Assembly: GCF_030253575.1 (NCBI RefSeq)
Contig: NC_080569.1
Location: 19,882,001-19,946,000, forward strand
Direction: 5' to 3'
DNA from: Rhododendron vialii
Taxonomy: Eukaryota > Streptophyta > Magnoliopsida > Ericales > Ericaceae
DNA length: 64,000 bases
Every line of letters starts with the position of its first letter. Positions within the stretch are counted from its first letter, which is position 1. Both the position numbers and the translations under genes were made by a program. The notes beneath the pieces are model-generated. The model searched no databases, had not been told where the DNA came from, and saw only the letters and a list, made by a program, of their open reading frames with translations. Below, piece by piece: positions 1 through 11,535 of this stretch.

Positions 1-1641
1 AATTATATTTTACTGCACGCGACTAAACTATATATTTAACATGAAACTAGTTGTTCTTGAAAATAATCAAGTCATCTAGGATCAATATTTAACCGAGTTC
101 AATGCCAAAAGAGAGAACTTTGGGAGAGGGGTGCCAATGGAATACATTTTTTACCTTTTACTGCTCAAACATGTGATCATAAAGTGCATAATTATATCTA
201 TAGGAGTGGTTATTTGGGGTGCCATGGCACTCACATGGCTCCCACACCCCAACTTGTCTATTCCGCCTCTGTGTATAAACATTATTGTCTTCAAAGTATC
301 AACTTCTCAGTCATTAATCATCTCGGTCAACTTAAAATTAGGGAATGACTACCAATGCTCTTTTGTAATCGCTCCTCTCATGGACCTCAAGCTGGGTTTA
401 AGAAAGAGACCTGCATAAACTTGAAGCTATGGTACCAAACAACAAAAAAATTGCACCACTATGTTAATAGTGGTGGTTCCAGAAATTTTTAGTAGGGTCT
501 TCAGAAATTATCTTAACTCTACTATCTGATCTATTAATTAGCAATATATGTACAAAACCTTATATAGTAGTATAAATAGTGCCAACGTAAAATCGGAGTA
601 TTAATCTATTAATACCTTTTTGGAAGAAATTGTGGAGAATAGGTTGGGGTTGACCTTTTTAAAAATATACTCTTCTTTAGGATGATATGATGTGATTGTC
701 TATCGTAGTCCTGAATTCGAAGGAGTATTGTTCAAGTTAACAAATTTTGCAATGTAGTTGAATTTTTTTAAGCTTCGTCCATAATTCTATAAGATAACAA
801 AAATAAAAATAAAAGTAGTTAATGTCATGAATACGAAATTAACACATTTAGACCATCGGCAATAAACATGGAGAGAGAACGCTGGGCATAGTATTTACTA
901 TTTACACCAACATATTCTTCTTTTTCTCTTTCTTTTTCCAAATTTCGTTCACTATGATTTTGAACTTTATTTGAGGTAATGTGTTATATGTTCAAATATG
1001 AATTACTTGGATTGATGGGTTGTAATTGGATTGTGGCCGGGTGTTCAATTATTTTTGGACTAGGTGGTCTAGACTATTAGGATTGGGTGTTAAAAAAGTG
1101 ACTAAACCAAAATTACCACATACAGTCTAACAAACATTTTTTAAATTTTCTTAAGGGTCTTCAAGGGACCACCCCCTCATGGTTGTAGAGCCGCTAATGT
1201 TTAGGAAGTTATTATGTCCGAAACTCTTTTTAGAATTTAATTCCTTCATTGCATGTCTACTATTGCCATGGCTTTTGATTTTATTCTTTTTAAAAGGCAA
1301 AAAAATTTCATTAATCTCTGAAATTGTGCCATGGCTTTTGATTCAAGCGGTGGTTGCTAATGATGTCTTGGCTTGTTTTTATTATGATCTTGTAGTTTGA
1401 GTCATATGTGTCAACCATCTTAATGAACCTTAATCTTGACAGGTTTCGTGTTTCATTCTTGAATCTTGACAGCTTTAAGCTTCCATGTCAGTTTTACTTT
1501 TTTGCATTCAGTCAATGCTAAGCCAAGTCATTGTCTTGTTCATTGTTGTAAATAGATAATGAAGTGTGCAAAATTGATCAAGATAATTCGTTGATTCAAT
1601 TTATTGGTGGAAGTCTCACATGTAGTTAACTATTGTCTCAG
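1..1641. other. AT-rich stretch upstream of the CWC25-like exons, no gene recognised
   Basis: No reading frame here resembles the N-terminal half of CWC25, so these bases are probably an intron or flank of the gene that continues at 1642. The short frames are low-complexity and lack family motifs. I see no clear transposon ends. Confidence 0.4.
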
Positions 1642-2913
1642 CAGGAGCAGCCGTCTGTCCCAGGTGCTTTATTTGAGGAGAAGCCTCAATCTGCCAATGA
1701 TGCGTGGAGGAAACTTCATTCAGATCCTTTGCTTTTGATTCGACAGCGAGAGCAAGAAGCCCTAGCTCGTGTGAAGAACAACCCCATCCAGATGGCAATG
1801 ATTCGCAAATCTGTAAGCATACTCTTTGTTATTCTACCTCGGTGATTTACCAGATGTGATAAGTTAAAACAAGTTGGAAGATTGCCTATGCTGATGTAGT
1901 CATAGAGTAGTCAACTACAGATAAGAAAAGCCAATAATAAAATGAATCTTCGAATATATCACCTAGTTGGAAGATTGCCAAAATATTGATTCCTGCACCT
2001 CTTCGAACTTTTAACTAGAATAGCTGGTATCATGGGAGAAGAAAGTAAAGGATTCCAGGAAAAGTGTATTTTGGTTTGGTTATTTTATTGCTGCTTTGCT
2101 GCTGTGTGGATTCTTCTCTTCACAACCTGCTCTACATGAGAGGGTTTTGCTGATTGTGTATTGCGCATCACTTTGTAGGTTGAAGCTCAGAACAAGGAAA
2201 AGACACCTAAAAGTGACAAAATCAGAGAGAAGCATCATAACAAGAAGCCGAAGCATGGGAGACATTCTTCACCTGAAAGGAACACGGATTCAGAAAACGT
2301 TGCTAGTGAAAGTGACAAAAGAAGAAACCACAAGAGCTCAAAACGTGATGAGCATTCCGACAAGTTACCACCACGTTCAGAGAGAGAATCGAGGGAAAGG
2401 ACTACTAATAGAGGCAAGGATGTGATGTACAAAGAGCAGCCATATCGTGCCCCATCTGATTCAACCAAGGAAAATGGGGAGACTCGGGATGGAATCAAGA
2501 GGAAGCATGACAAGTCACAACGTGAAAAATATTATTGGGAAGGCCGAATGGAGGATTCTGAATCTGGTAGAAAGGGGAGGGAAGACCGACATGAATCATA
2601 CCACAAGCGCCGGAATAATCCCTCTAAACTTTCCGAAGAAGAGAGAGCTACTAGGCTGCAGGAGATGCAAATGGATGCCGAGTTGCATGAACAGCAAAGA
2701 TGGAAACGTCTAAAGAAGGCAGATGAGATTGATGATCAAGAAGCCGTGCGTGCACACACAGTTGGTAGCAGGAATTTCTTGGATGCTGCTCAAAAAAGTG
2801 TATACGGTGCTGAGAAGGGGGGAAGTTCCACTATAGAGGAGAGTGTACGGCGCCGAACGCATTATTCTCAGAGAAGGTCAGAAGATGGTGAAGCTAATGC
2901 TTTTCGGCGTTAA
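1642..2913 (+). CDS. CWC25: Pre-mRNA-splicing factor CWC25 homologue, C-terminal exons (5' part not seen)
   Basis: Two exons are supported: 1642-1812 and 2179-2913, joined in phase 0 (donor gtaagc at 1813, acceptor ttgtag at 2173-2178), ending in TAA. The first encodes the conserved CWC25 core with the motifs PGALFEEKPQSANDAW, LHSDPLL and NNPIQMAMIRKS. The second encodes a very hydrophilic Lys/Arg/Glu/Ser-rich tail with RS-like patches, ending near SEDGEANAFRR. CWC25 is a spliceosome component that joins around the first catalytic step, in the nucleus. The first exon follows a polypyrimidine-AG acceptor and has no usable start, and the family's N-terminal region (WHTGS-type start, coiled-coil) is not found in bases 1-1641. 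The upstream exons are therefore to the left of the window or lost. The long open tail favours a living gene over a pseudogene. Confidence 0.85.
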
Positions 2914-3770
2914 GGCACTTTGTCTTTGTTTCACTATTTCCATGTGCGCATCTCTGACTCCCCCTATTAGGACATGTTCGGAGCTTGGACTTGCTGTATT
3001 ATGCTGTAAGAGTAAGGTGTAAAAACTGCTTCCATTTTTCGTGCAAAGGGTTTGCTGCTCTTTTCTTTGTACTTGTGACTTGTCAATTGATTCAAGTCTT
3101 TCAAGCCAATCTTAAATGAATTCTAATTGAACTGGGCTGGAAAATTTCAATTTTACGACATTTTTCTACGAGTTTCTAGCTTACCCAAACACAACCAGAG
3201 TTCAAGGAACTGAGAGTGGAAGTACTTGCATGATGTTGAGAGGGGTATACGGTTGAAAATTTCATGTGTAATATTTTTTTTATTTTTTTTAATCCTCTCA
3301 TCTGTGATGGTATCTGTTAGTTGTGTTTTGGGAGAACTTGCATAATGTGTGATGATATGTGTTTTTTGGATGGATTGCAAGTGAGAGAATTGCAGATATG
3401 AGAAATCAAACAAAAGAGAACTTTTCTTCAAATTTTGCATGATAATCATATAACGAGACTTTTGAATGCTACGAATATAATTGTAAGCAGAAGCAGAAAC
3501 TGTTTAATGTTAGTTCAAAGTAAATAAAGTGATTCGATAACCAGGAGATTCAAATGTTTTATTTATTTATTTATTTATTTTGTCGTGGGTGGGGAGGTGT
3601 TTGTAATAGTAAGATTCAAATGTCGGATGAAATTCGAGAATATCATTGCTTTTTCAAACAAGCCTCGCGATCTCGGGGAGTTATTTATGCAAATGCCTAG
3701 CTACAATAAGAATCCAATAACATGTCGCCATGCTTTTGTGTGCACACACAAACATATACAAAAACTATAT
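2914..3770. other. 3' flank of CWC25-like gene, no gene seen
   Basis: AT-rich sequence with a short (TTTA)n tract near 3559-3578. No coding motif is recognised. The 3' untranslated region of the CWC25-like transcript probably ends in the first 200 bases. Confidence 0.4.
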
Positions 3771-3771
3771 A

Positions 3772-4007
3772 CTCCCTCCGTCCCAATTTACTTGTCCCAG
3801 TTCTATTCTAACTGGATTACAAGACTAGTTATATCTTTAAAGTAGTAATGAATTTTATATCCAATATGAATCTTATTTGATAGATCTTGATTTGTTCTAT
3901 AATTCAATGTTTTCGAAATCACCTAAAATATTATAAATTACAAGATATAATTAATTGAAAAGTGGCACGAACTTCAAAAAATGACAAGTAAATTGGGACG
4001 GAGAGAG
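3772..4007. mobile_element. Stowaway-like MITE (Tc1/mariner type)
   Basis: Begins CTCCCTCCGTCCCA and ends with its inverse (GGGACGGAGAGAG), flanked on both sides by TA at 3770-3771 and 4008-4009. The inverted ends extend to about 28 bp (ACTTGTC / GACAAGT). About 236 bp, AT-rich and non-coding. The CTCCCTCCGTCCC terminus and the TA target are the established hallmarks of plant Stowaway elements. Confidence 0.9.
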
Positions 4008-4014
4008 TATATTA

Positions 4015-4222
4015 CTACCTTCGTCCTAAAATGTTTGTTCTGTCCGCAAAACGAGAATTTAAAAATAATGCTTTTTTCGTGAGAATTTTTTTTAAATTTT
4101 CTCATAGATTAAAAGAACTCATTGATATCTAATAAATTGTTGAATTTGTTATATGAAAATCTTGTATTAATTTTAAATTTTCTTGTCTTGCGGACCGAAC
4201 AAATATTTTGAGACAGATGCAG
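4015..4222. mobile_element. Second, degenerate Stowaway-like MITE
   Basis: Starts seven bases after the previous element. Left end CTACCTTCGTCC then AAAATGTTTGTTC; right end GAACAAATATTTTGAGACAGATG. The inverted ends pair imperfectly and a TA precedes the left end. About 208 bp, non-coding, and older-looking than its neighbour. Confidence 0.7.
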
Positions 4223-4901
4223 TTCTAGTTATATACAATTGTATCGCAGTGAGACTGCCTCTCTTTGTTTACCAGACCAAATTATTGGAATACTATTTTA
4301 AGATTATTTGACTAGGAGTGCTTCCACCTCCTGCGGCCTTGATTGTCTCAGTCTGTCTGTCTGTCTGTCTGTCTGTCTTGCTATTGCTGCTGGACTTCTC
4401 CTCCTGCTGCTGTTCCATAAAGACGAAAACAAACACTAATCCGTTTGTGTTGTATCGATTCTGATGCACTACCCAAACCCAACTGCAGTGAAGCTCCGGA
4501 GGTGAGATAGGCAGACAGATTCCGGTACGCACAAGGTCAGTTCAAAAACTCAGTTACTGCCACAAACAAATTTTGACTTTTACATTCATACTAATATTCA
4601 TCCCATTCCATTGAATTCTTCATGGTTCCCACCCCCCAAAACAAAGACGAAAGAAGGAAAGAAAGATAACCATTCAACCAACTGGTAACTGGATATATTT
4701 CCAGTGTTCCATCCCCTTTACCTCTGAATTTTGACTCCTGTTCACCACTTATTTAGCTGATATATATTGTTGCTAGTACTTGTAAAAGTACTAGTACAAA
4801 TATCTTTCTGTACTGAACGAATTTGCTCTTGGATTTCTGAAATTCACCGGGATCTGCTTTGCTTGAATTGTAAAACCCATAATTGATGCAGAAGTTCATG
4901 T
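4223..4901. other. Intergenic, no gene seen
   Basis: Holds a (GTCT)n microsatellite around 4351-4378 and short Pu/Py tracts. No coding region was recognised on either strand. Confidence 0.4.
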
Positions 4902-4909
4902 CAATATAT

Positions 4910-5835
4910 TAGGGGTGTCAAATCGGCGGGTTTGGGCCAAAATGGGCAAGTTGTAAGTGAGTTGAGTCTTTAATGAGTCATTGACCCATTTAGACCCATT
5001 AATTATGAGTTCAATTACTCATGCCCAGCCCAACCCATTTATTTAAAATCAAACCCGACCCGCGCCATTAACTCAATTACATACTATATACTAAAATTTT
5101 AAAATGACTAAAATACCTATATACACTGAAATGACCATATTATCCCTATACATTTAAATGACTAAAATGCCCATGTACAAAAAAATTACCATATTATCCA
5201 TGTATACTGGAATGACCAAATTAAACAAAAAGTCTACCACTGTTTCACCGCTCTCTCCATTGTTTTCAATCTCTAAATTTTAAAAGACTATTCTAGGGCT
5301 GGAAGAGATTTTTCAAAATTTGTACCATTAATTGTCGAGACGGACGGGAGATTGAGTACTGCGATGGGGGAGCGACTCCACTGAAAGGGGGAAAAAAATT
5401 GACTATTTTTTTTACTTAAAAGTGGTTATTTTCCAATATATTTGGGTAAAAGAAAAAAAAAATTACAAAATGAACAATCACGAAAAAAATTGAATAAAAA
5501 AAAAAGTACTAAAAGAGAAAGTTATTAGGGAAACGGGGTCTAATGACTTTTGACTAGTCAGAAAAACACATTTTGAGAACTTCAGTTAATTAGTTAATTA
5601 GTAGGCGGTGATTCTTTTTTAATTATTTGCATTTCTATTTCCATTATTGAGATGAGAGAGAGAAAACAACTCATGATCCAAAAATTTATAGTTTGGATAA
5701 GGATTTGAAGAACCTTTTTTTAGTATTGAACAACGAATTATAAATGAATTAGCAGCTATTAACTTTGAAATTTAAATCCTTTGAAATCACTGCTATTTTT
5801 TTAAGGAATTTCACTACTTTTGAATCGGTTTGTTT

Positions 5836-5886
<51 letters not shown>

Positions 5887-6414
5887 TGAATGAATTTGGT
5901 TCAGCTGTTCAGGTATATTTTTTAAGCGAGAGAGAGTGAGAGAATTGGGTTATTTGATATTTTTATGCGAGAGAGAGGATGATTTGGTCCTTTGATATTT
6001 TTTTATGCGAGACAGAATTGGGTTTGTTCCCCTATTTTTTGGCAGAGATTTACCGGCCGGTTTTAAGGAGTTGTGTAAAATTCCCATTAAGTATTAATCA
6101 TGTTTTAATTTACATCTAAGTCTAGTTACCTCTACAACGGGCCGTCCTTGTTGGTTCTTTTTAAAATTGGGCTGGAGTGCGTGGGAAGTCCACCAAAAAA
6201 GGAAGACCGGCCCGTAATTTTTAGATTTTTTGGTGGGTTATATAAATGCCTTGTTGGGTTATTTAAGTTAACCCAATTAATGCCCAATTGAGACTCATTA
6301 ATAGATGGGTTGAAACCCATTCTAACCCAACTTATAAATGGGTTGGGTTGGGTCTACTTTTTAGCTGATGGGTTTGAGTTTATTAATGGGTTTGGGTTCA
6401 ATTTGTCACCCCTA
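4910..6414. mobile_element. Non-autonomous hAT element with 8-bp target duplication
   Basis: Left end TAGGGGTGTCAAAT; right end ATTTGTCACCCCTA, which inverts to the same 14 bases with one mismatch. The exact 8-bp duplication CAATATAT lies at 4902-4909 and 6415-6422. Both subterminal zones are full of short TGGGTT/AACCCA motifs in opposing orientation, as expected of transposase-binding arrays. 1,505 bp long with no transposase frame. An internal (GA)n tract lies at 5840-5880. Confidence 0.92.
5840..5880. repeat. (GA)n microsatellite inside the hAT element
   Basis: About 20 uninterrupted GA units, followed by a short (AATG)n run. Confidence 0.95.
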
Positions 6415-6422
6415 CAATATAT

Positions 6423-7165
6423 GTAGTTGGGAAAGAAGCATGATAAGCATAGTACTACATGATTATGCTGATTCCTTTCTAGGAGCCTAGAGTTTTTTTT
6501 TCCTTTTATCATTTGGGATTAAGCATGGGAAACCCTTTCCTAGAGTTTTGAAGTCAACCCTTTCCTTAAAAATAAAGAGCGAGAAACAGAAAAAGAAACG
6601 CACTTGCTTTGACGTCAAGCAGCTTCTAACCGGTGTTCTTTTGGTAATAAGCAAACTGAGAAAAGAACTTGTCAACACGTTTTCATGATATGAGAGCATC
6701 TTGATTCGTCTTGGTAAAGTTAAACAGAGAGTTTGACTGTGAGCTCGTCAAACAACAACGTGACATGCTTCTAGTCTGGAATATGTACTTGAATTATATC
6801 AAGAATTGCTAATGAATTGCCAGAATGGAACTGCGATATCCTATTTCGAGTACTTGGAACTAATACTACTTGTACTAATCGCTTAGGAAATGATGTCTTT
6901 CGTGCATTTGACTCTTTCGTATCACCATCCATCTTATGTGCAGCTCAAGTTCTAGTGTTCAACCTTTGTCCGAATGGGATGCATTACTTCAAAAGTCATA
7001 ACTAAGTCAATGAGTTTTCATAAAGAGATGAGCCAGAGCTTGCCCAGGACGACGGATGGCATTCCTGGGGTAGAAGATCGATATAACTCCAGTAATGGCA
7101 GCGATCATATCTTTGATTTTTATTTCTTGAGCTAATTCAATAAGCATCAATTCTCTTAACAGTAA
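6423..7165. other. Flank upstream of the 7.2-kb reading frame
   Basis: No recognisable motif. It may contain unrecognised 5' exons or an intron of the gene at 7166-8236. Short open frames are present but have no family signature. Confidence 0.35.
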
Positions 7166-8236
7166 GTTCCACCTGTTTCCAACAAAACAGGCCACATTCC
7201 AGATCTCTACCCTTCAAGTACAGAGACCATCAATGCATGGGAGTTGGTTGCGGGCCTTGAACAACACCGGGTAAATCAAGAAGGAAACCACAAAGATCTG
7301 TCACTACCATCATCATCCTTGGTAGAGAAAAAACGTGGTATCTACAAAGCTAAACGGTCTAAAAGCTCTCAGTGGTTACCAGAGAATGAAATTCCACCCC
7401 GAGTTCCTAGAGATTTCGACAGGCTTGATGGACTGGAATTCAAATGGGGGACTAAGGGTGTTGTACGTGCTAGAAGCTTTCATACGGTTAAGGAATATGA
7501 TGCAATGGTGGAAGCCATTCACCTGGCCGGGGAACCAAAAAATGGGTTCGGTAATGAGCATGATTCAGGAGCCGAAATGCAACTACCACATTCTAAATGG
7601 TCCTCCAAGAAACCTCACCGCCTTGATTACTATCCCTCGACTACCCATGATGCTACGATATCATTGTCAAGGGATGAAGAATCAGTTAGAGAGAATTCCA
7701 CAACCGATGAGAGGGGCACCCCAATAACTGTAGGACCAGGAACTAGAGAAATGCTTCCGAGTCTAACTGATTCCATCTCAGCCGAGAAATCACAAACGTT
7801 TGAGGACGCTGCTCATGAAGGTAGTAGTAGTATCTCTGGTAAAGGCTTGAAAAGAAAGGCTATTGGCAAGGGGCTTAATTCAATCCTAGTTCCATCCACC
7901 ACTGAATTCCCTAGTGTTGCAAATCTGAGGGAGTGGCTTTATCAAGGGGGCCAAGTTTACTCCCCTGGAGCCTATGTCACTCCTAAATTTGGCAGCTATA
8001 ACATATCGAAACCCAGGCCGAGAAAAGAACGCAGTGAGGAGTCCATCTTTGACCCGAACCTGGTGGCTGCCTTTGAAGAGTGTATGCAACAACTGGAAGC
8101 AGAAGAAGACACTGTTCTCAGAGGAATTGAACAGGTTCTGGAGAAAGATCACGCCAATGATACTGAAGCCGAAGAGGAGAGTTCATCCAACAACGATAAG
8201 GGTGATAACATGAAGATGAACAGGAATAGGAGCTAG
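7166..8236 (+). CDS. Unrecognised plant protein, single long reading frame (356 codons open)
   Basis: The frame is open from 7166 to a TAG at 8234-8236. There is no in-frame ATG near its beginning, and an acceptor-like ACAG at 7187-7190 suggests this is a 3' exon with an upstream start not identified. The product is hydrophilic. It carries ETINAWELVAGLEQ near its start, a basic stretch, then RARSFHTVKEYDAMVEAI, a Ser/Thr-rich middle, the conserved-looking FPSVANLREWLYQGG and YSPGAYVTPKFGSYN, and an acidic helical tail (FDPNLVAAFEECMQQLEAEE). The ETINAWEL motif recalls N-terminally acylated plant proteins related to CC-type glutaredoxin-like families, but no glutaredoxin CxxC domain is present, so I assign no function. 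The length and absence of stops favour a real exon. A processed or truncated copy is possible. Confidence 0.55.
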   Translation, partial: VPPVSNKTGHIPDLYPSSTETINAWELVAGLEQHRVNQEGNHKDLSLPSSSLVEKKRGIYKAKRSKSSQWLPENEIPPRVPRDFDRLDGLEFKWGTKGVVRARSFHTVKEYDAMVEAIHLAGEPKNGFGNEHDSGAEMQLPHSKWSSKKPHRLDYYPSTTHDATISLSRDEESVRENSTTDERGTPITVGPGTREMLPSLTDSISAEKSQTFEDAAHEGSSSISGKGLKRKAIGKGLNSILVPSTTEFPSVANLREWLYQGGQVYSPGAYVTPKFGSYNISKPRPRKERSEESIFDPNLVAAFEECMQQLEAEEDTVLRGIEQVLEKDHANDTEAEEESSSNNDKGDNMKMNRNRS

Positions 8237-9830
8237 CCGACCTCTCTACTCATTTTTTTCCGAGTAGGTATTGTTGGTTCCGGTAATTATCAACGAAACA
8301 GGAGTAGTTGTTTCGAAAAGTGGTACCAACCATGTTTTCACATTGCGAGTTAGCCAATGTAGAAGTAGATCTTCTGACCCGAAGTCCTGTTTCACCAAAG
8401 CCTAAGAAAGGAAAAGGCACGCCTATAAGTTTTTGCATAGAGCTACAATGTCTATCCCTCCCAAGCAAATACTCCAACTCTTTGCTTAGAGCTACAATGT
8501 CTATCCCTCCCAAGTCCTAACTCTTCTTCAACTGATAGATTGCTCTCCACAAGAAAGTAATGGAATTTTTTTGTGCTTTCTCACTACCTTGCTCAAATGA
8601 AAAAAGGAAAAGTGGTTTGTGTTATTTTGATAATCGTAGTGAGGAAGGGAGCTGGTGCTGCTGCTTCTTCTTCTTCTTCTTCTTTTGGATCAAGGAGTAA
8701 GGGAGCTTTTACTACGCAAATGTTCTTCCAACACCACCAAAAAGTCTACTTTGGTGTTATGATTTGGTTTATTGACCAAGAACTAGAGAAATGCTTCTGA
8801 GAGATTCCAAACCTGAGACCTTAGATGGGAGCTCTAGGGCTTGACCTAACCCCCGGGTTACAAACTCATTTTAAGTTAATTTGATAATACTTATCGGATG
8901 AATAGTTCAGATCATCATAGCCGCAGGCGGCCAAGGGGAAACTGGATGGTTATGGTGAATAAGGGCATGGAGGGAGGGTGGCTTTAACCTAGAGTGAACT
9001 ATAAGTGCATCTTTTTGCGTCAATTTTCTTAAAAATTCGGAATTTAAGATTGTGAAAGATAATAGATTTTTTAATTACTATATGTTCAAATATTGGAATG
9101 ATATATGCATATCAAAGATTTTGAATTATGTTGGAATCTCTGGAGGTGATTTTAAAATTCTACATTTTTCTCTTTACTTGCAAATTTCAAACAGAATACA
9201 TATTGATAGGATGACAAAGCAAGATTTTGACCTTGGCTTAAGGGTTGAGCCAGCATGATGTTTAAAAATTCAAATGTTCAGATTTCATAGAGGAATGAGT
9301 CAGAATCATTAGAAGAATCATCTGATTTTGATGAATCGTCTGAATCATCAAAAGTAAATGCTAGGACTGCTTCGACTGTTGCTTCATCATTAATAGAAAA
9401 CAGGGATTCAATTATTGTGACACACCAATAGAAACACTTTGAAATCTCTCAGTACCTCACGCCTTACACACACATATGGACACATATGAACAATACATCT
9501 TTTCACCACTTCCTAAAGGAATGACATGACTAAAAGTAAAACAATAATTATCTTGCTACTTTTATTTTATTTCACTTCACACTTTATATTACATCACGCA
9601 AAACATACACCACATAAAAGAGACAGTTGGCATGAGCACATGGTTGTCACTCTGGATCATTTGAACCACTTTCTCCAGAATAACCTTTAGTTCTGTCGGT
9701 CAAGTAACACCGGTCCAAAAGAGCACCTAAATAACCGGCCAAACGTTCATGATTCAAAAATAGACAATGCAGAATGGAACAATATTGCGACTACCAAACA
9801 TGCCCTAACAAGGGATACTTCAATTTTTTT
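8237..9830. other. Intergenic, small repeats only
   Basis: Contains an exact 28-bp direct repeat (8438-8465 and 8487-8514, core GAGCTACAATGTCTATCCCT) and a (TCT)n tract near 8662-8685. The 17 bases AACTAGAGAAATGCTTC at 8781-8797 also occur in the upstream reading frame at 7741. No gene was recognised. Confidence 0.4.
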
Positions 9831-10154
9831 GGGCGCCGCTATTCGCAGCCCTTTATTTTCTCCCGTAGCCCACTACATTTCGGTAAATGGTTGTTGAAAA
9901 TCATAAATAACATTTCGGTAAATTGCTGTTGAAAACAAGATTATATTTCGGTAACTACATGTCGAAAATATGTTCAACTTTCGGTAAACAACTGCCGAAC
10001 ATGCATTTTCGGTAAACATCTGTTGAAAAAAATATAATATTTCGGTAATTGGATGCTGAAAATATATCTCAATTTCGGTAACTAACTGTCGAGTATAATT
10101 GAAAATTTTTAACGGGCTATGGGAGTAAATAGAGGGCTGCGAATAGCAGCGCCC
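9831..10154. mobile_element. MITE with 41-bp inverted ends and internal TTTCGGTAA repeats
   Basis: The ends start GGGCGCCGCTATTCGCAGCC and GGGCGCTGCTATTCGCAGCC (right end inverted) and match at about 37 of 41 positions. Flanks ATTTTTTT on both sides give an 8- to 9-bp target duplication, though a T-run makes its exact length uncertain. The interior holds seven degenerate copies of a unit with TTTCGGTAA followed by TGYYGAAAA-like sequence, spaced roughly 30-45 bp. Long ends suit a Mutator-type MITE. No coding capacity. Confidence 0.85.
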
Positions 10155-10163
10155 ATTTTTTTT

Positions 10164-11026
10164 GGCTTAATTACATCGTGCCTCCTTACACTATTACGCT
10201 TTCTTTTCTCAAATTACCCTTGGACTAGGAAACCTGACACTTGATCACCTTAAACCACCCAAACCTTTCAACTTGGGCCCTTTATCAATCGTCAGTCATG
10301 TAATGGCCATCAAAGAGCCCATAATAGTTCTATAGTATATGTTTGCTCACCAAAAATGCTATGCACACAATCTTTGTGTTGGTTAGACGCGTAATTCTGA
10401 CCGTTTAGATGTATTTGGAAGGTCTAGATTTAAAAAAAAAACTCTTCTAGGGAAAAGTTCAACTTTTTCGGAGAAGAATTTGAGCGAATTTTGGCAATTT
10501 ATTACAATAATGGACGGCTAGAGATTAGTTGTGTGTTGTGTGTGTAGCACTTTTATTTTCTCACAACATGACTAGAATGCCCAGAATGATATGTATATAA
10601 ACTTTGCACATCTAACAAAATTAAAAGACCGGATCTTTGTATGGACCGCGTTATTCCATTCGCTCCATCAACTGATCTCCTTTTGTTTTATCCTCATTAA
10701 CACCTATTACAACATTGCAACATCAAAACCATAACGATGCCAAATAGCTGTTCATGTTTAAAAAAATAGACAAAGGCATAGTCTTGATTCTGATAAATAT
10801 GCAAGTTTACATGCATATCATTCTCTCTCGACATTCTCACCTTTATTTGGAGAAAAATCATATTTGAAAACTATTCTTAGCTCTTTAACGACAATGAAGC
10901 AACGGAAGAGTAATACAGTAAGGCCCAAGTTGGAAGGTTTTGGATAGTTTGAGGAGTTCAAGTGTAATTGGGGAGATAATTTGAAAAGGTACGATAGTTT
11001 GAGAGGGCAAGATGCAATTAAGAGCC
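10164..11026. mobile_element. Element with long imperfect terminal inverted repeats
   Basis: The left end (GGCTTAATTACATC...AACTTGGGCCC) and the right end (GGGCCCAAGTTGG...GATGCAATTAAGAGCC form) are imperfect inverted copies over roughly 110 bases. The interior is AT-rich without a protein frame. No clear target duplication was seen. It directly follows the 9831-10154 element. Confidence 0.6.
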
Positions 11027-11151
11027 ATACATTCTGTTCCCCTCAACTCCTCCTATTCCTACCTATCGTGTGACTCCACTCCTGGGAAGGAAGGAAGTGG
11101 GAAGGGAACAGAAACTGAAGAAATACACTAAGCAGTAAGCACAACCAAACC

Positions 11152-11497
11152 ATGAATGCAACAATGGGTGGTTCTCTATTCCTCTTCCCTTCTTCTTCTT
11201 CTTCTTCTTCATTAACAGTCTCCAAAACAACCTTATCTTCCTCTTCTCCTTCCATGTCCCTAATTTCCACCACCGCCCGCCACCGCCGCCGCGCCCCTAA
11301 CCGGTCCTTCCCTCGTTCTCTCATAATTGAGACCGTCCAAGGCCAAACCTCGGACGGCAAGGACAAGGAGGAGGAGGAGGAGGAGGAGGAGGAGGAGGAA
11401 TCTCGTTCGGAATCGGTTTCTCGGCGGCGCCTAATCCTCCTTCGTCACGCAAACAGTTCATGGGAGGATCGTTCATTGCGAGGTACATATTACTTAT

Positions 11498-11535
<38 letters not shown>

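Noticed and set aside
7741-8797. 17-bp match between 7741 and 8781 as a sign of segmental duplication
   Set aside because: Similarity does not extend beyond the short match, so chance or slippage cannot be excluded.
9880-10110. Regularly spaced repeats resembling a CRISPR array
   Set aside because: The units are diverged, lie wholly between transposon ends and occur in a plant genome. There are no spacers or cas genes.
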